Positions 54,098 to 63,064 of a stretch of 64,000 nucleotides of DNA are shown in pieces. Source of the stretch: JALQUL01 sp040382935 (lineage in GTDB: Bacteria > Pseudomonadota > Gammaproteobacteria > Burkholderiales > Burkholderiaceae_C). The notes beneath the pieces were generated by a model. The model made no database searches. It saw nothing but the letters and a program-made list of their open reading frames with translations, and was not told the DNA's origin. Each line of letters starts with the position of its first letter. Position 1 is the stretch's first letter. The translations under genes and the position numbers were made by a program. The stretch spans positions 113,656 through 177,655 of the forward strand of contig JBEIEP010000002.1 of assembly GCA_040382935.1 (NCBI GenBank), read 5' to 3'.

Positions 54098-55603
54098 TCA
54101 TTCAGTTGTCACAAATTCAAACGTCCAAGGGGCGCGCTGCCAGGCCACCACCTCTTGCTGCAAAAGATGGGCCGATTGTGGGAACTGCGCGCACCACTGT
54201 GTGGAGGCGGTTAGCCTCACCTGTCGCTTAGGGTCGTGGCAGTGAATATGAAGCGGCACTACCTTGGGGTTTTTGCGGGCGTGGCACAGAATCACGCTGA
54301 TGCGCAGGGCCAACAACATTTTTGCCAGATCGCCGTCTTCAAGTTCCATCTCGATTTTTTTTAGCTTTCCACGCTGGCCCAAAATCAGCAGGCCCATGCG
54401 GTGCAACTGGGTCATGCTAAACCCAACCATGTCGGCGTTGTCCAAAATGTAGGCCCCATGCTTGTGGTAGTCACTGTGTGATATCGCAGTGCCTACCTCG
54501 TGCAGTTGCGCCGCCCAGCCCACTTTTTGGCAACTGCGTTGGCAAGCGGAATCATCTTTCGCGCTGCCATTGAACATCGCCTTGAGCAAATGAATGGCGC
54601 ATTGGCGAACGCGCTGGCCCTGGGCCGTGTCTACGGCAAAACGTTGTGCCAGAAGCTCTACCGATAAATCCCGCATATCGGCGGTTTCATCGTCGCGCGT
54701 CACCATCTCATAAAGTACGCCGTGGCGCAAGGCGCCCTGGGCCACTTCAAGGGTGTCAATTTGCAGCATGGTCATCAGCGCGTGCAAAATGCTGACCCCG
54801 CCAGCAATCACGGTACGGCGCTCGTCTTTCAGTCCGTCCAGTTGCAGGTTGTCCAGGTGGCCGGCGCGTACCATGGCCTTGATCAGCCATTTGACCCCTT
54901 CCAAACTAATCTCTGTACCTGAAAATCCTGCCAATGCCAGCACTTCTGCAACCGCCCCAACGGTCCCCGATGCCCCGTAGGCTTTGCTCCATCGGTCTTT
55001 GGGATAACTGTCGAGTGCCTCGTCCAAAATGGCCTGCGCCGCAACGCTGGCCTGTGCAAAGGCAGCGGCGTTCAATTGCCCGCTAGGGAAGTACTTCATT
55101 GACCAGGCCACGCACCCCAAGCGAAACGACGCGGTTTTTGAAGCCACAAGGCCTGTTCCCAACACCAACTCGGTAGACCTGCCGCCAACGTCTAGCACCA
55201 AGCGCCGTTCTTGGTCGTGCGGCAACAGATTGGACACGCCCTGGTAAATCAGGCGGGCCTCTTCGGTGCCGGCAATCACCTCAATGGGAAACCCCAAAAT
55301 CTCACCGCCGCGTTTCAAAAACACATCCCGGTTGCGTGCCTCTCTTAGCGTTTGGGTCGCAACGGCACGCACCTGTGAGGGCTTAAATCCCGATAAGCGC
55401 TCGGCAAAACGAGATAAGCAGTCCCAGCCGCTTTGCATGGCCTGTGGGGTGAGGTTACGGTCGGTGTCCAACCCCCCACCCTGGCGCACCATCTCTTTAA
55501 GGTAGGCCACGCGTTGAATGTGTCCGTTCTCGTGGCGGGCAATTTCCAGTCGAAAACTGTTGGACCCCAGATCGACGGCAGCAATTAAGGTTTCGTTGTA
55601 CAT
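54098..55603 (-). CDS. ppx: Exopolyphosphatase (Ppx/GppA family)
   Basis: A 501-aa enzyme of the ASKHA fold that releases phosphate from polyphosphate ends or hydrolyses pppGpp. Signatures are AAVDLGSNSFRLEI at the start, GTEEARLIYQGVS, the phosphate loop VLDVGGRSTELVLG, YGASGTVGAVAEVL, and the C-terminal HD-like helical domain with AAQLHEVGTAISHSDYHKHGAYI (core HEVGTAISHSDYHKH). Family placement is firm; Ppx rather than GppA is chosen because of its proximity to ppk. Confidence 0.92.
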   Translation of the reverse strand: MYNETLIAAVDLGSNSFRLEIARHENGHIQRVAYLKEMVRQGGGLDTDRNLTPQAMQSGWDCLSRFAERLSGFKPSQVRAVATQTLREARNRDVFLKRGGEILGFPIEVIAGTEEARLIYQGVSNLLPHDQERRLVLDVGGRSTELVLGTGLVASKTASFRLGCVAWSMKYFPSGQLNAAAFAQASVAAQAILDEALDSYPKDRWSKAYGASGTVGAVAEVLALAGFSGTEISLEGVKWLIKAMVRAGHLDNLQLDGLKDERRTVIAGGVSILHALMTMLQIDTLEVAQGALRHGVLYEMVTRDDETADMRDLSVELLAQRFAVDTAQGQRVRQCAIHLLKAMFNGSAKDDSACQRSCQKVGWAAQLHEVGTAISHSDYHKHGAYILDNADMVGFSMTQLHRMGLLILGQRGKLKKIEMELEDGDLAKMLLALRISVILCHARKNPKVVPLHIHCHDPKRQVRLTASTQWCAQFPQSAHLLQQEVVAWQRAPWTFEFVTTE

Positions 55604-55685
55604 GAAACGATATTACTGTTTTTTCGTGTCAAGTCCATGACACTTGGTGCTCACGCAGCCAGATTTAGCGAACCTCTGCCCGCAT

Positions 55686-56684
55686 TCAAATCCGACCTTC
55701 CTCCACCCCATGGCAGGCAATCCGAATCCCACCTAACGCCAGCATGGCTGGGCGTTCTACCTTGCATCGGGCATTCGCATGGGGGCATCGGGGGTGAAAC
55801 GCGCACCCGGTGGGTGGATTGAGCGGGTTGGGTACTTCGCCCTGAACGGGCGTGCGTGAACGCTTCGTATCCCGCAATTTAGGAATGGCTTCTAAAAGCA
55901 TTCGCGTATAGGGGTGGCGCGGCTGATTGAACAGGGTGGCTTTGTCCGCTATTTCTACCAGTCGGCCTAAGTACATCACGCCCACGTGGTCACTGACATG
56001 CCTCACCACCGCCAAGTTGTGGCTGATAAAAAGGTAAGTCAACCCACGCTCGCGCTGCAAATCCTTCATCAGATTTAAAACCTGCGCCTGCACACTGACA
56101 TCCAGCGCCGAGGTGGGCTCATCGCACACCAAAAATTCAGGCTCGGTGGCCAAGGCGCGGGCAATCGAAATGCGTTGCCTTTGCCCACCCGAAAACTGAT
56201 GCGGGTACTTGACGCCGTCTAGCGGGCTTAGGCCAACCGATTGAAGCAGCGTGCCCACCCGCTCCAAGCGGTCTTGAGGGTCTTTTAAAAGTCCGTGCTC
56301 CAGCAGGGGTTCAGCCACGATATCGGCCACCGTCCAACGGGGATTTAGGCTGGCGTAGGGATCCTGAAAAATCATCTGGATACGTCGGCGCAAAACACGC
56401 CCTTCAGGGCTCAGGTAGGCAGAATGCGCATCCACGCCATCAAACTGGAATTGACCGCCGCTGGGGGCATACAGGCCTACCAACAGCCTTGCAACTGTGC
56501 TCTTGCCACAGCCGGACTCTCCCACCAGTCCTAAGGTTTGCCCTTTTTGAATTTCAAAACTGACCCCATCCACCGCGTGCAGCAACTGGCGTGGCTTGCG
56601 CTCAAGCACACGGTTAAGCCACGGGGCCGAAACATCAAAACTACGCGCCAAATCCTTGGCCTGAACGAGAGACGAAACACTCAT
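55686..56684 (-). CDS. Peptide ABC importer, ATPase subunit (DppF/OppF type)
   Basis: A 332-aa ABC ATPase. Walker A GESGCGKST (55-63), Q-loop MIFQDPYASLNPR, signature FSGGQRQRISIARAL, Walker B LVCDEPTSALDVS, switch His in FISHNLAVVRHVSD. The C-terminal oligopeptide/dipeptide extension has GCAFHPRCPHANARC, a cysteine set that binds an iron-sulfur cluster in DppD/F-like ATPases. Its ATG overlaps the end of the partner ATPase gene by four bases. Last gene of the importer operon. Confidence 0.92.
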   Translation of the reverse strand: MSVSSLVQAKDLARSFDVSAPWLNRVLERKPRQLLHAVDGVSFEIQKGQTLGLVGESGCGKSTVARLLVGLYAPSGGQFQFDGVDAHSAYLSPEGRVLRRRIQMIFQDPYASLNPRWTVADIVAEPLLEHGLLKDPQDRLERVGTLLQSVGLSPLDGVKYPHQFSGGQRQRISIARALATEPEFLVCDEPTSALDVSVQAQVLNLMKDLQRERGLTYLFISHNLAVVRHVSDHVGVMYLGRLVEIADKATLFNQPRHPYTRMLLEAIPKLRDTKRSRTPVQGEVPNPLNPPTGCAFHPRCPHANARCKVERPAMLALGGIRIACHGVEEGRI

Positions 56685-57694
56685 ACCGAAGGCTCCACAA
56701 CAACTGCAGCGGTACTCTCAAACGAACTCTGGGCCGCCGGTAGCCAGCAAGCGGCACGGGTGACCCCGGCGGCCACCAACTCTGGCCTTTCGGTTGTGCA
56801 CCTGTCGATGGCATGCGAACACCGTGGGCTAAAAGCACACCCACTGGGAATGGCATTCAGTCGGGGCATCGCGCCATCAATTTGCTGTAGGTGCTCCCTG
56901 TCCACGTCCATGTCTGGAATGCAACTCATTAGGCCACGGGTGTAGGGGTGCGACGGCTGGTTAATCACCTGCTCCACCGGCCCGATTTCGGCAACGCGCC
57001 CGGCGTACATCACTGCAACACGGTCACAGGTTTCAGCAATAACCCCCATATCGTGGGTGATCAGCATCACCGCTGCCCCTCTTTGGCGGCAAATCGACTT
57101 GAGCAAACCGATGATCTGCGCCTGAACCGAAACATCAAGCGCGGTCGTGGGTTCGTCCGCCACAATCAGTCGAGGCTCTGCCGCTAGCGCCAACGCGATC
57201 ACCACCCGCTGGCGCATGCCACCGCTGAACTGATGCGGAAAGTGGTGGATACGCTCCTCTGCCGCTTGAATGCCGGTGTCTTCGAGCAACTGGATGGCGC
57301 GTTTTTCCGCCTCCGACTGGCTCACCGGCAGATGCGTTGTGATGGTCTCGATCAATTGCCGCCCCACAGAGTAAAGCGGGTTAAGGGAGGTCAGCGGGTC
57401 CTGAAAAATAGCGCCTATTTGGCGCCCCCGGATTTTTCGCATCTCATCTTGGGGTAGGTTGTCAATGCGTCGGCCATCTAACACGATAGTTCCCGACGCA
57501 ATGCGACCCGGTGGTTCTAGCAAACCAATGATGGATGCGCCTGTTAGCGACTTGCCTGCACCCGATTCGCCCACCACACCCAGTATCTCACCGGGGGCAA
57601 TCTCAAACGAGACCTCGTCCAGGGCGCGTAGCGTGCCGCGCCGGGTCGGAAACTCAACCACCAAGCGATTAACTTCTAACAAGCTCATAGCCAA
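56681..57694 (-). CDS. Peptide ABC importer, ATPase subunit (DppD/OppD type)
   Basis: A 337-aa ABC ATPase pairing with the following DppF-like subunit. Walker A GESGAGKSLT near residues 43-52, Q-loop AIFQDPLTSLNPL, signature FSGGMRQRVVIALAL, Walker B IVADEPTTALDVS, switch His in LITHDMGVIAETCD, and C-terminal PSGCAFSPRCSHAIDRC. The GMRQR signature variant is typical of DppD. Start at the first Met (57694) or the third codon (57688) are both possible. Confidence 0.92.
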   Translation of the reverse strand: MAMSLLEVNRLVVEFPTRRGTLRALDEVSFEIAPGEILGVVGESGAGKSLTGASIIGLLEPPGRIASGTIVLDGRRIDNLPQDEMRKIRGRQIGAIFQDPLTSLNPLYSVGRQLIETITTHLPVSQSEAEKRAIQLLEDTGIQAAEERIHHFPHQFSGGMRQRVVIALALAAEPRLIVADEPTTALDVSVQAQIIGLLKSICRQRGAAVMLITHDMGVIAETCDRVAVMYAGRVAEIGPVEQVINQPSHPYTRGLMSCIPDMDVDREHLQQIDGAMPRLNAIPSGCAFSPRCSHAIDRCTTERPELVAAGVTRAACWLPAAQSSFESTAAVVVEPSV

Positions 57695-57700
57695 TGGTCC

Positions 57701-58612
57701 TTAGCGAAGTCTGGGATTAAGCGCATCGCGCAACCAATCACCCAACAGGTTTACGCTCAGCGCAATCAGCACCAATGCAATGCCAGGGAAGATAGTGATC
57801 CACCATTCGCCCGAAAACAAGTAGTCATTGCCGACGCGAATAAGGGTGCCCAAAGACGGCGAAGTCGGGGGAGCACCCACCCCTAAATAGGACAGGGTCG
57901 CCTCGGTGATGATGGCCGTTGCAACTTGAATGGTCGCCAACACCAACACCGGGCCCAACACGTTCGGAAGCACATGTTTACGCATGATGCGTAGCCGCGA
58001 GACGCCAATCACACGGGCCGCCTGGACGTACTCCTTCTGCCGTTCAACCAGGGTTGAGCCACGCACGGTTCTGGCGTATTGAACCCAGCCTGTCAAAGCG
58101 ATGGAGGTAATCAACACCCCAAAAGCCAAGCCTTCATGCGCGTTGGGAAACAAGGCTCGGCCGACACCGGCAATCAACAAAGCCACCAAAATGGCTGGGA
58201 ATGACAACATCACATCGCACAGTCGCATTAAGACCGCATCGAGCCAGCCCCCTATATACCCTGCCAGCAAGCCCAGCGTCACACCCACAACCACAGACAA
58301 GCACACCGAGGCCAATCCCACCGCCAAAGAGATGCGCGCACCGTAAATAATGGCCGACAACATGTCGCGGCCCTGGTCGTCTGTACCCAGCGGATAGGCC
58401 CAGCGTCCAGCCTCACTCCACACCGGTGGCAACCTGGCCAAATCAAGCTCAAGGGTGGCTAAATCAAAGGGGTTGTGCGGTGCGACCCAAGGCGCAAACA
58501 CTGAAACCCCAACACAAAGCAATGCAATAAAGGCAGCGCAAATGGCCGTAGGTGATGATTTAAAGCTGTACCAGACGTCGCTGTCCAGCCATTTTTGAAC
58601 CCAAGATTTCAT
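57701..58612 (-). CDS. Peptide ABC importer, permease subunit (DppC/OppC type)
   Basis: A 303-aa inner-membrane permease. After a cytoplasmic N-terminus and helix 1 (AICAAFIALLCVGVSVFAPW) comes the OppC-type HPFD-like PHNPFDLAT and LGTDDQGRDMLSAIIYGARISL (core GTDDQGRDMLS), then the coupling loop AARVIGVSRLRIMRKHVLPN (core VIGVSRLRIMRKHVL). The start MKSWVQKWLD is chosen because the upstream in-frame part has no family match. It lies 16 bases after the partner permease. Confidence 0.92.
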   Translation of the reverse strand: MKSWVQKWLDSDVWYSFKSSPTAICAAFIALLCVGVSVFAPWVAPHNPFDLATLELDLARLPPVWSEAGRWAYPLGTDDQGRDMLSAIIYGARISLAVGLASVCLSVVVGVTLGLLAGYIGGWLDAVLMRLCDVMLSFPAILVALLIAGVGRALFPNAHEGLAFGVLITSIALTGWVQYARTVRGSTLVERQKEYVQAARVIGVSRLRIMRKHVLPNVLGPVLVLATIQVATAIITEATLSYLGVGAPPTSPSLGTLIRVGNDYLFSGEWWITIFPGIALVLIALSVNLLGDWLRDALNPRLR

Positions 58613-58628
58613 GGTGTGTGAACCCAAT

Positions 58629-59606
58629 TTAATGGCCTGACTGGTCGATACGAAGGCGCGGATCGACAACAAAATACAACATATCCACCACCAGGTTAAT
58701 CACAACAAAAATCAGCGCAATCAAGCATAAATAGGCCGCCATGACCGGGATATCCGCAAACGTGACGGCTTGAATAAACAGTAACCCCATGCCCGGCCAT
58801 TGGAAAACCGTCTCAGTGATGATGGCAAACGCAATCAAGCCACCCAACTGCAAGCCGGTAATGGTCATGACCGGAACCAAGGTGTTCTTGAGGGCATGTC
58901 CGAAATGGACCGCACGGTTGGTCAAACCGCGTGCGCGGGCAAACTTGATGTAATCGGTGCGCAGCACCTCCAGCATTTCCGATCGAACCAAACGCATGAT
59001 GAGTGTGAGTTGGAAAACCGCCAGCGTGATGGCAGGTAAAACCAAGTGGTGCCAACCTTTTGGCGTCAGAAACCCGGTGCTCCATGCGCCTATTTGCACC
59101 ACCTCACCACGCCCAAAGCTAGGAAACCAACCCAACACCACCGCAAAGATAAGAATCAGCAAAATGCCAATCAAGAACGTGGGCAGTGACACGCCCAACA
59201 AAGAAATAGTCATAAACACCTGGCTTAACAGCGAGCCACGGTTGAGCGCCGCGTAAACCCCCATAGGAATTCCAAGTAGCAGCGCCAATACGGCTGCGGT
59301 GACGGCCAACTCAAGGGTGGCCGGGAAACGCTCCACGATCAATTGAGAAACAGGCATGCCTTGGCGCAAACTAAAGCCAAATTCGCCTTGCATCGCATTG
59401 ACCAAAAAATGCCAGAACTGAACAAAAAATGGCTGGTTAAGCCCCAGCTCATCGCGCACTTTGGCGACCTGCTCTGGCGTGGCATCCTGCCCCAGCAAAA
59501 AAAGTACCGGGTCACCAACAAACTGAAACAGCAAGAAGGAAACAAAGGCAACCACGACCATCACTAAAAAGGCCTGGCCCAGTCTGCGCAGAATAAATGC
59601 GAGCAT
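58629..59606 (-). CDS. Peptide ABC importer, permease subunit (DppB/OppB type)
   Basis: A 325-aa inner-membrane permease. It begins MLAFILRRLGQAFLVM and shows the DppB landmarks: DPVLFLLGQDATPEQ, RFPATLELAVTAAVLALLLGIPMGVYAAL-type (core FPATLELAVTAAVLA), SLLGVSLPTFLIG and the coupling loop TDYIKFARARGLTNRAVHFGHALKN (core FARARGLTNRAVHFG). First gene after the substrate-binding protein, from which it is separated by a strong hairpin. Confidence 0.93.
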   Translation of the reverse strand: MLAFILRRLGQAFLVMVVVAFVSFLLFQFVGDPVLFLLGQDATPEQVAKVRDELGLNQPFFVQFWHFLVNAMQGEFGFSLRQGMPVSQLIVERFPATLELAVTAAVLALLLGIPMGVYAALNRGSLLSQVFMTISLLGVSLPTFLIGILLILIFAVVLGWFPSFGRGEVVQIGAWSTGFLTPKGWHHLVLPAITLAVFQLTLIMRLVRSEMLEVLRTDYIKFARARGLTNRAVHFGHALKNTLVPVMTITGLQLGGLIAFAIITETVFQWPGMGLLFIQAVTFADIPVMAAYLCLIALIFVVINLVVDMLYFVVDPRLRIDQSGH

Positions 59607-59620
59607 AGATTCGATTCAAG

Positions 59621-59654
59621 AAGGGGCGACAGACTCAACGGTCTGTCGCCCCTT
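59621..59654. terminator. Strong hairpin between the binding-protein and permease genes
   Basis: Perfect 14-bp stem, 59621-59634 with 59641-59654, six-base loop. On minus, the direction of the operon, only CTTCTTG follows, so it is likely a partial terminator or a 3' mRNA-protecting hairpin that raises binding-protein expression over the permease genes. On plus a T4 run follows. Confidence 0.7.
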
Positions 59655-59670
59655 TTGTAGAAAAAATCGA

Positions 59671-61242
59671 TTAATTAACCTTGATCAGACGCCAGTCCAA
59701 GCGGTTGTCGGGGCGGTGTACCACCTCGATATTGCGCTTCATGGTCCAAGGAATGACTTGGTTGTGCAACGGGATGTGCGCAACATCGTCGTTTTGGAGC
59801 TGCAAGGCTTGGGTCATCAAGGCCGATCGTTTGGCCAAATCGGTTTCAACTTTGACCTGGTCAATGAGCGCGTCCATTTTGGGGTTGCTGTAACGGCCCA
59901 CGTTGTAGTTACCGTCACCGCCTGGCCCTGGTGAACGAACCAGCGACTGCAAGGAATACAAAGCGTCAAAGGTCGGAACACCCCAACCCAGCATATAAAT
60001 ACTGGCTTCATTGCGCTGAATCATGGGGAAATAAGTCACCAAAGGCAGGGTGCGCAGTTTCGCTTTGACGCCGATACGCGCCCACATGGCAGCTACGGCC
60101 TGGCAAATCTGCTCGTCATTGATGTAGCGGTTGTTTGGGCAGGCAAAGTCCACCTCAAACCCATTGGCATAGCCTGCATCGGCCAGCAATTTGCGTGCAA
60201 CGTCTGCGTCAAAAGGGAAACGCTTATGCACCGACTCAGTCCACCCTGCTACTTGGGGCGCAACCAAAGCACCCGTGGTTTGCCCCATGCCCCGCATGGT
60301 GACCCGCGTAATGGCGTTGGCATCAATGGCTTGGTAAAGCGCCTTGCGCACACGTGCATCCTTGAGCGGGTTTTTACCCTTTACGTCACTGTTCACCAAC
60401 TCATCGCGGTGCTGGTCCATGCCCAAAAAGATAGTTCTGTTTTCAATACCATCGACCACTTTTAGATTGGCATTGGCACGCACCCGGGCCAAATCTTGTG
60501 GGCTTGGGTCAAGTACAAAATCCACCTCGCCAGAAAGCAAAGCAGCCATACGCGTGGCCTCTGACGCCACTGGCGTGTAAACAATCTCTGTCACGTTGGT
60601 AGGCGCGGTGCCCCACCAGTAGGGGTTTTTCGTTAACACCAAGCGTTGGTCGTTCAGCCATTCCTTGAGCACATAGGGGCCTGTACCCATCGCATTGCGA
60701 TGGGCAAAATTTTCATCTTTGGTTTTGATGTCTTTAGGTGCCACCGAATTGTTCTTCTCGGCCCAAGCCTTGCTCATCATGCGTAGCTCGGTCATTTGGT
60801 TCAGCAGTACCGGGTTAAAAGACTTGGTAAAGATATCGATGGTTCGGTTGTCCACCTTCACCACACGGTCAACCCCTTGAATGTAGGGCGTGAAGTTAGA
60901 GGTGGGGGCCATCGCACGTTGAATCGAAAACACCGCGTCATCCGCCGTAAAGTCAGACCCATTGTGAAACTTAACCCCTGTACGCAAGGTCACGCGTAGT
61001 TGGGTGGGCGACACACGCGTCCAAGCGGTGGCCAACACGGGTTCCACCTTAAAGGTCTCGCTGTTGTAGTACACCAGGCTCTCATACACCGCGGCATGAA
61101 TGCCGTTTTGCAAGGCATTGTTTTGGGAGTGAATATCCCAGGTCGCGATATCACTCGCGCTGGACCATTTAAATGTTTTCGCCTGCGCATGCACAGCTGC
61201 AAGGGCAAGGACTGCCGAGATCGCGATAAGTTTGAATTTCAT
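59671..61242 (-). CDS. Peptide ABC importer, periplasmic substrate-binding protein
   Basis: A 523-aa class C (SBP_bac_5) binding protein. The signal peptide ends near HAQA (about residue 21). The mature part has DIATWDIHSQN, YESLVYYNSETFKVEPVLATAW (core YESLVYYNSETF), the family stretch TLRTGVKFHNGSDFTADDAVFSI (core GVKFHNGSDFTADD) and C-terminal YNVGRYSNPKMDALID. Ligand could be peptides or related amines; the five-gene set is complete. Start MKFKLIAIS gives the signal peptide. Confidence 0.93.
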   Translation of the reverse strand: MKFKLIAISAVLALAAVHAQAKTFKWSSASDIATWDIHSQNNALQNGIHAAVYESLVYYNSETFKVEPVLATAWTRVSPTQLRVTLRTGVKFHNGSDFTADDAVFSIQRAMAPTSNFTPYIQGVDRVVKVDNRTIDIFTKSFNPVLLNQMTELRMMSKAWAEKNNSVAPKDIKTKDENFAHRNAMGTGPYVLKEWLNDQRLVLTKNPYWWGTAPTNVTEIVYTPVASEATRMAALLSGEVDFVLDPSPQDLARVRANANLKVVDGIENRTIFLGMDQHRDELVNSDVKGKNPLKDARVRKALYQAIDANAITRVTMRGMGQTTGALVAPQVAGWTESVHKRFPFDADVARKLLADAGYANGFEVDFACPNNRYINDEQICQAVAAMWARIGVKAKLRTLPLVTYFPMIQRNEASIYMLGWGVPTFDALYSLQSLVRSPGPGGDGNYNVGRYSNPKMDALIDQVKVETDLAKRSALMTQALQLQNDDVAHIPLHNQVIPWTMKRNIEVVHRPDNRLDWRLIKVN

Positions 61243-61521
61243 AACAGGACATCTTTCAAAAAAATACACCGGGCGCAAGTATGCAACGGCGATCAATGTA
61301 TAGCGTCAGGGAATACCCGCAAACACTCCAAGCGGCAATTGAGTTAGCTCCAGCTTCTATCAGCGCGGTTATGTATGGGCTGTTCAAGGAAAGATTTCAA
61401 TGCCCCTTTTACTTTTCGGACTTCTAGCTAGACTGCTACCATACCCCGAGCGGGGCATTGTGGACGTGGGCCGCGCCATCGAGCATGTGTGTTGTGATTT
61501 TCTAATTTTTTTTGGGTCGGT
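61243..61521. other. Divergent intergenic region
   Basis: 279 bases between the binding-protein gene (minus) and the NDUFA9-like gene (plus). A short inverted repeat CCCCGAGCGGGG lies near 61445-61456 and a T-rich stretch near 61505-61513. It must hold both promoters, but I see no clear -35/-10 pair. Confidence 0.4.
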
Positions 61522-62454
61522 ATGCAAGTTTTAGTTGTAGGTGGTACGGGTTTTATAGGGCGCCAGTTGGTGGCCAGGCTGTTGGCGCAAGGTCATTCCG
61601 TGCGGGTGCCTACGCGGCAGGCCAACGCTGGCCCATTGGCGGGGGCAGACACAGGTGCCATGGTGGTGGTGCAGGCCGATGTGCATCAAGACGCAGATTT
61701 AGACCGCGCCGTGGCGGGGTGCGACGTGGTGGTCAACCTGGTGGGCATTTTGCATAGCCGATCTGGCCAGCCCTATGGCGTTGATTTTGACCAAGCCCAT
61801 GTACAACTGCCCCGGCGCATCGCACAGGCCTGCGTTAAGTACGACGTGGCGCAGTTGATCCAAGTAAGTGCCTTAGGCGCAGATGCGGCCGCCCCTAGTG
61901 GCTATTTGCGCTCTAAAGCAGCGGGGGAGGCGGTTATTGCCAAGGTGTATGCCGACGCTGCTGCCCACGCGGGTGCGGGGTCTTACACGGTGTTTAGGCC
62001 CTCGGTGGTGTTTGGGCCGGAGGACAACTTTATGAACATGTTCGCCAAGCTGGCCCGCTTTTTACCGGTGCTGCCGATTGCCGGTGCCCACGCCAAAATG
62101 CAGCCCGTGTACGTGGGCGATGTGGCCGCTGCCATCACACAGGTGTTGGGATTGCCAACCGCCCGCCAAGCCATCTACGAACTGGCAGGCCCGCGCATCT
62201 ACACCTTGGGCCAATTGGTGCAATTGGCCGCCCAATGGAGCGGCCGCAAACGCTGGGTGCTGCCACTGCCCCATGTTCTGGGCCAACTCCAAGCCTGGGT
62301 TTTTGAATGCCTGCCCGGCCAGCCGCTCATGTCACGCGACAACCTGGCCTCGCTGTCGGTGGACAACGTCAGCGCCGGGCCTATGCACCCCGACCTGGGC
62401 TTGACGCCTAAATCGATGGAGGATGTGGTGCCTGGGTATTTGGGGGCAAGGTGA
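61522..62454 (+). CDS. NDUFA9-like NAD(P)-binding protein (atypical SDR)
   Basis: A 310-aa protein of the extended/atypical short-chain dehydrogenase superfamily. The nucleotide loop is VLVVGGTGFIGRQLVARLL (GGTGFIG, residues 6-12). VDFDQAHVQLPRRIAQAC, LIQVSALGADAAAPSGYLRSKAAGE-type (core QVSALGADAAAPSGY, replacing the catalytic YxxxK by SGYLRSK) and VFRPSVVFGPEDNF are typical of the complex I NDUFA9-like group. In bacteria the role is unclear; quinone or respiratory-chain functions are suggested by family only. Confidence 0.88.
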   Translation: MQVLVVGGTGFIGRQLVARLLAQGHSVRVPTRQANAGPLAGADTGAMVVVQADVHQDADLDRAVAGCDVVVNLVGILHSRSGQPYGVDFDQAHVQLPRRIAQACVKYDVAQLIQVSALGADAAAPSGYLRSKAAGEAVIAKVYADAAAHAGAGSYTVFRPSVVFGPEDNFMNMFAKLARFLPVLPIAGAHAKMQPVYVGDVAAAITQVLGLPTARQAIYELAGPRIYTLGQLVQLAAQWSGRKRWVLPLPHVLGQLQAWVFECLPGQPLMSRDNLASLSVDNVSAGPMHPDLGLTPKSMEDVVPGYLGAR

Positions 62455-63064
62455 GGGCAGATTAGAACCTTGGCTGAACGGTTGTTGGTCGGTTCGTCCA
62501 ACAATTGCTGTGTCGAAAATGCAAGAGCATTAAGAGCGGGGCATGTCCGATATTGGCCCCGACTCATGTTGGGCAGCAGGCAAAACGGATAGCCTGCGGA
62601 AGCGGCAAGCTGCAAGGTTTGATCTCCGACCCCCTCCGAAAGGAGCCGCTAAGGAGAGGTTGCGACTTCCAATTCGACACTCAAAGGGCGTCAATGCGTG
62701 GGCCCTTTGCTTTTGTGCTTGGTATCGCTGTTACCACGCTGTAATAGGTACTATTTGCGTTGCCATGCAAAGGCTCCAGAACTACCAAAGACAAGCGCAG
62801 GGGTACAGAAGCCTGACAGACCAGTTCATTTACAGCGCCCTGAGCAATATGGCACTGGCCCCTGATTGGGAAGTACAAACAGCGCGCATCCAAACCAGCA
62901 AAGGCGACCCACTGGCAGGGCTGACCGAAACACAGCGGGCGCAGCGCAACCCCTCACCCAGAAGACGGTTCTTGTGCGCTGCAATCAAACGTAATACCAA
63001 TAGAATCACCCCTTTTGCGTGAATACGAGATCAATCGATTTCTATCTCTAACCTGGCATCTCTG
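62455..63064. other. 610-base stretch without a recognised gene
   Basis: No family match seen. A frame on plus from 62543 to 63022 is open, with a later Met at 62765 that would give 85 aa (LTDQFIYSALSNMALAPDW, then a Pro/Arg-rich end). The composition is uneven and no good ribosome site is visible, so it may be a gene remnant. A stem (62682-62688 with 62703-62709) followed by CTTTT could be a weak terminator. No tRNA cloverleaf was found. Confidence 0.4.

Noticed and set aside
62580..62700. Possible tRNA or other structured RNA after the NDUFA9-like gene
   Set aside because: Several GC-rich stems exist, but no T-loop, anticodon arm or acceptor pairing could be built.
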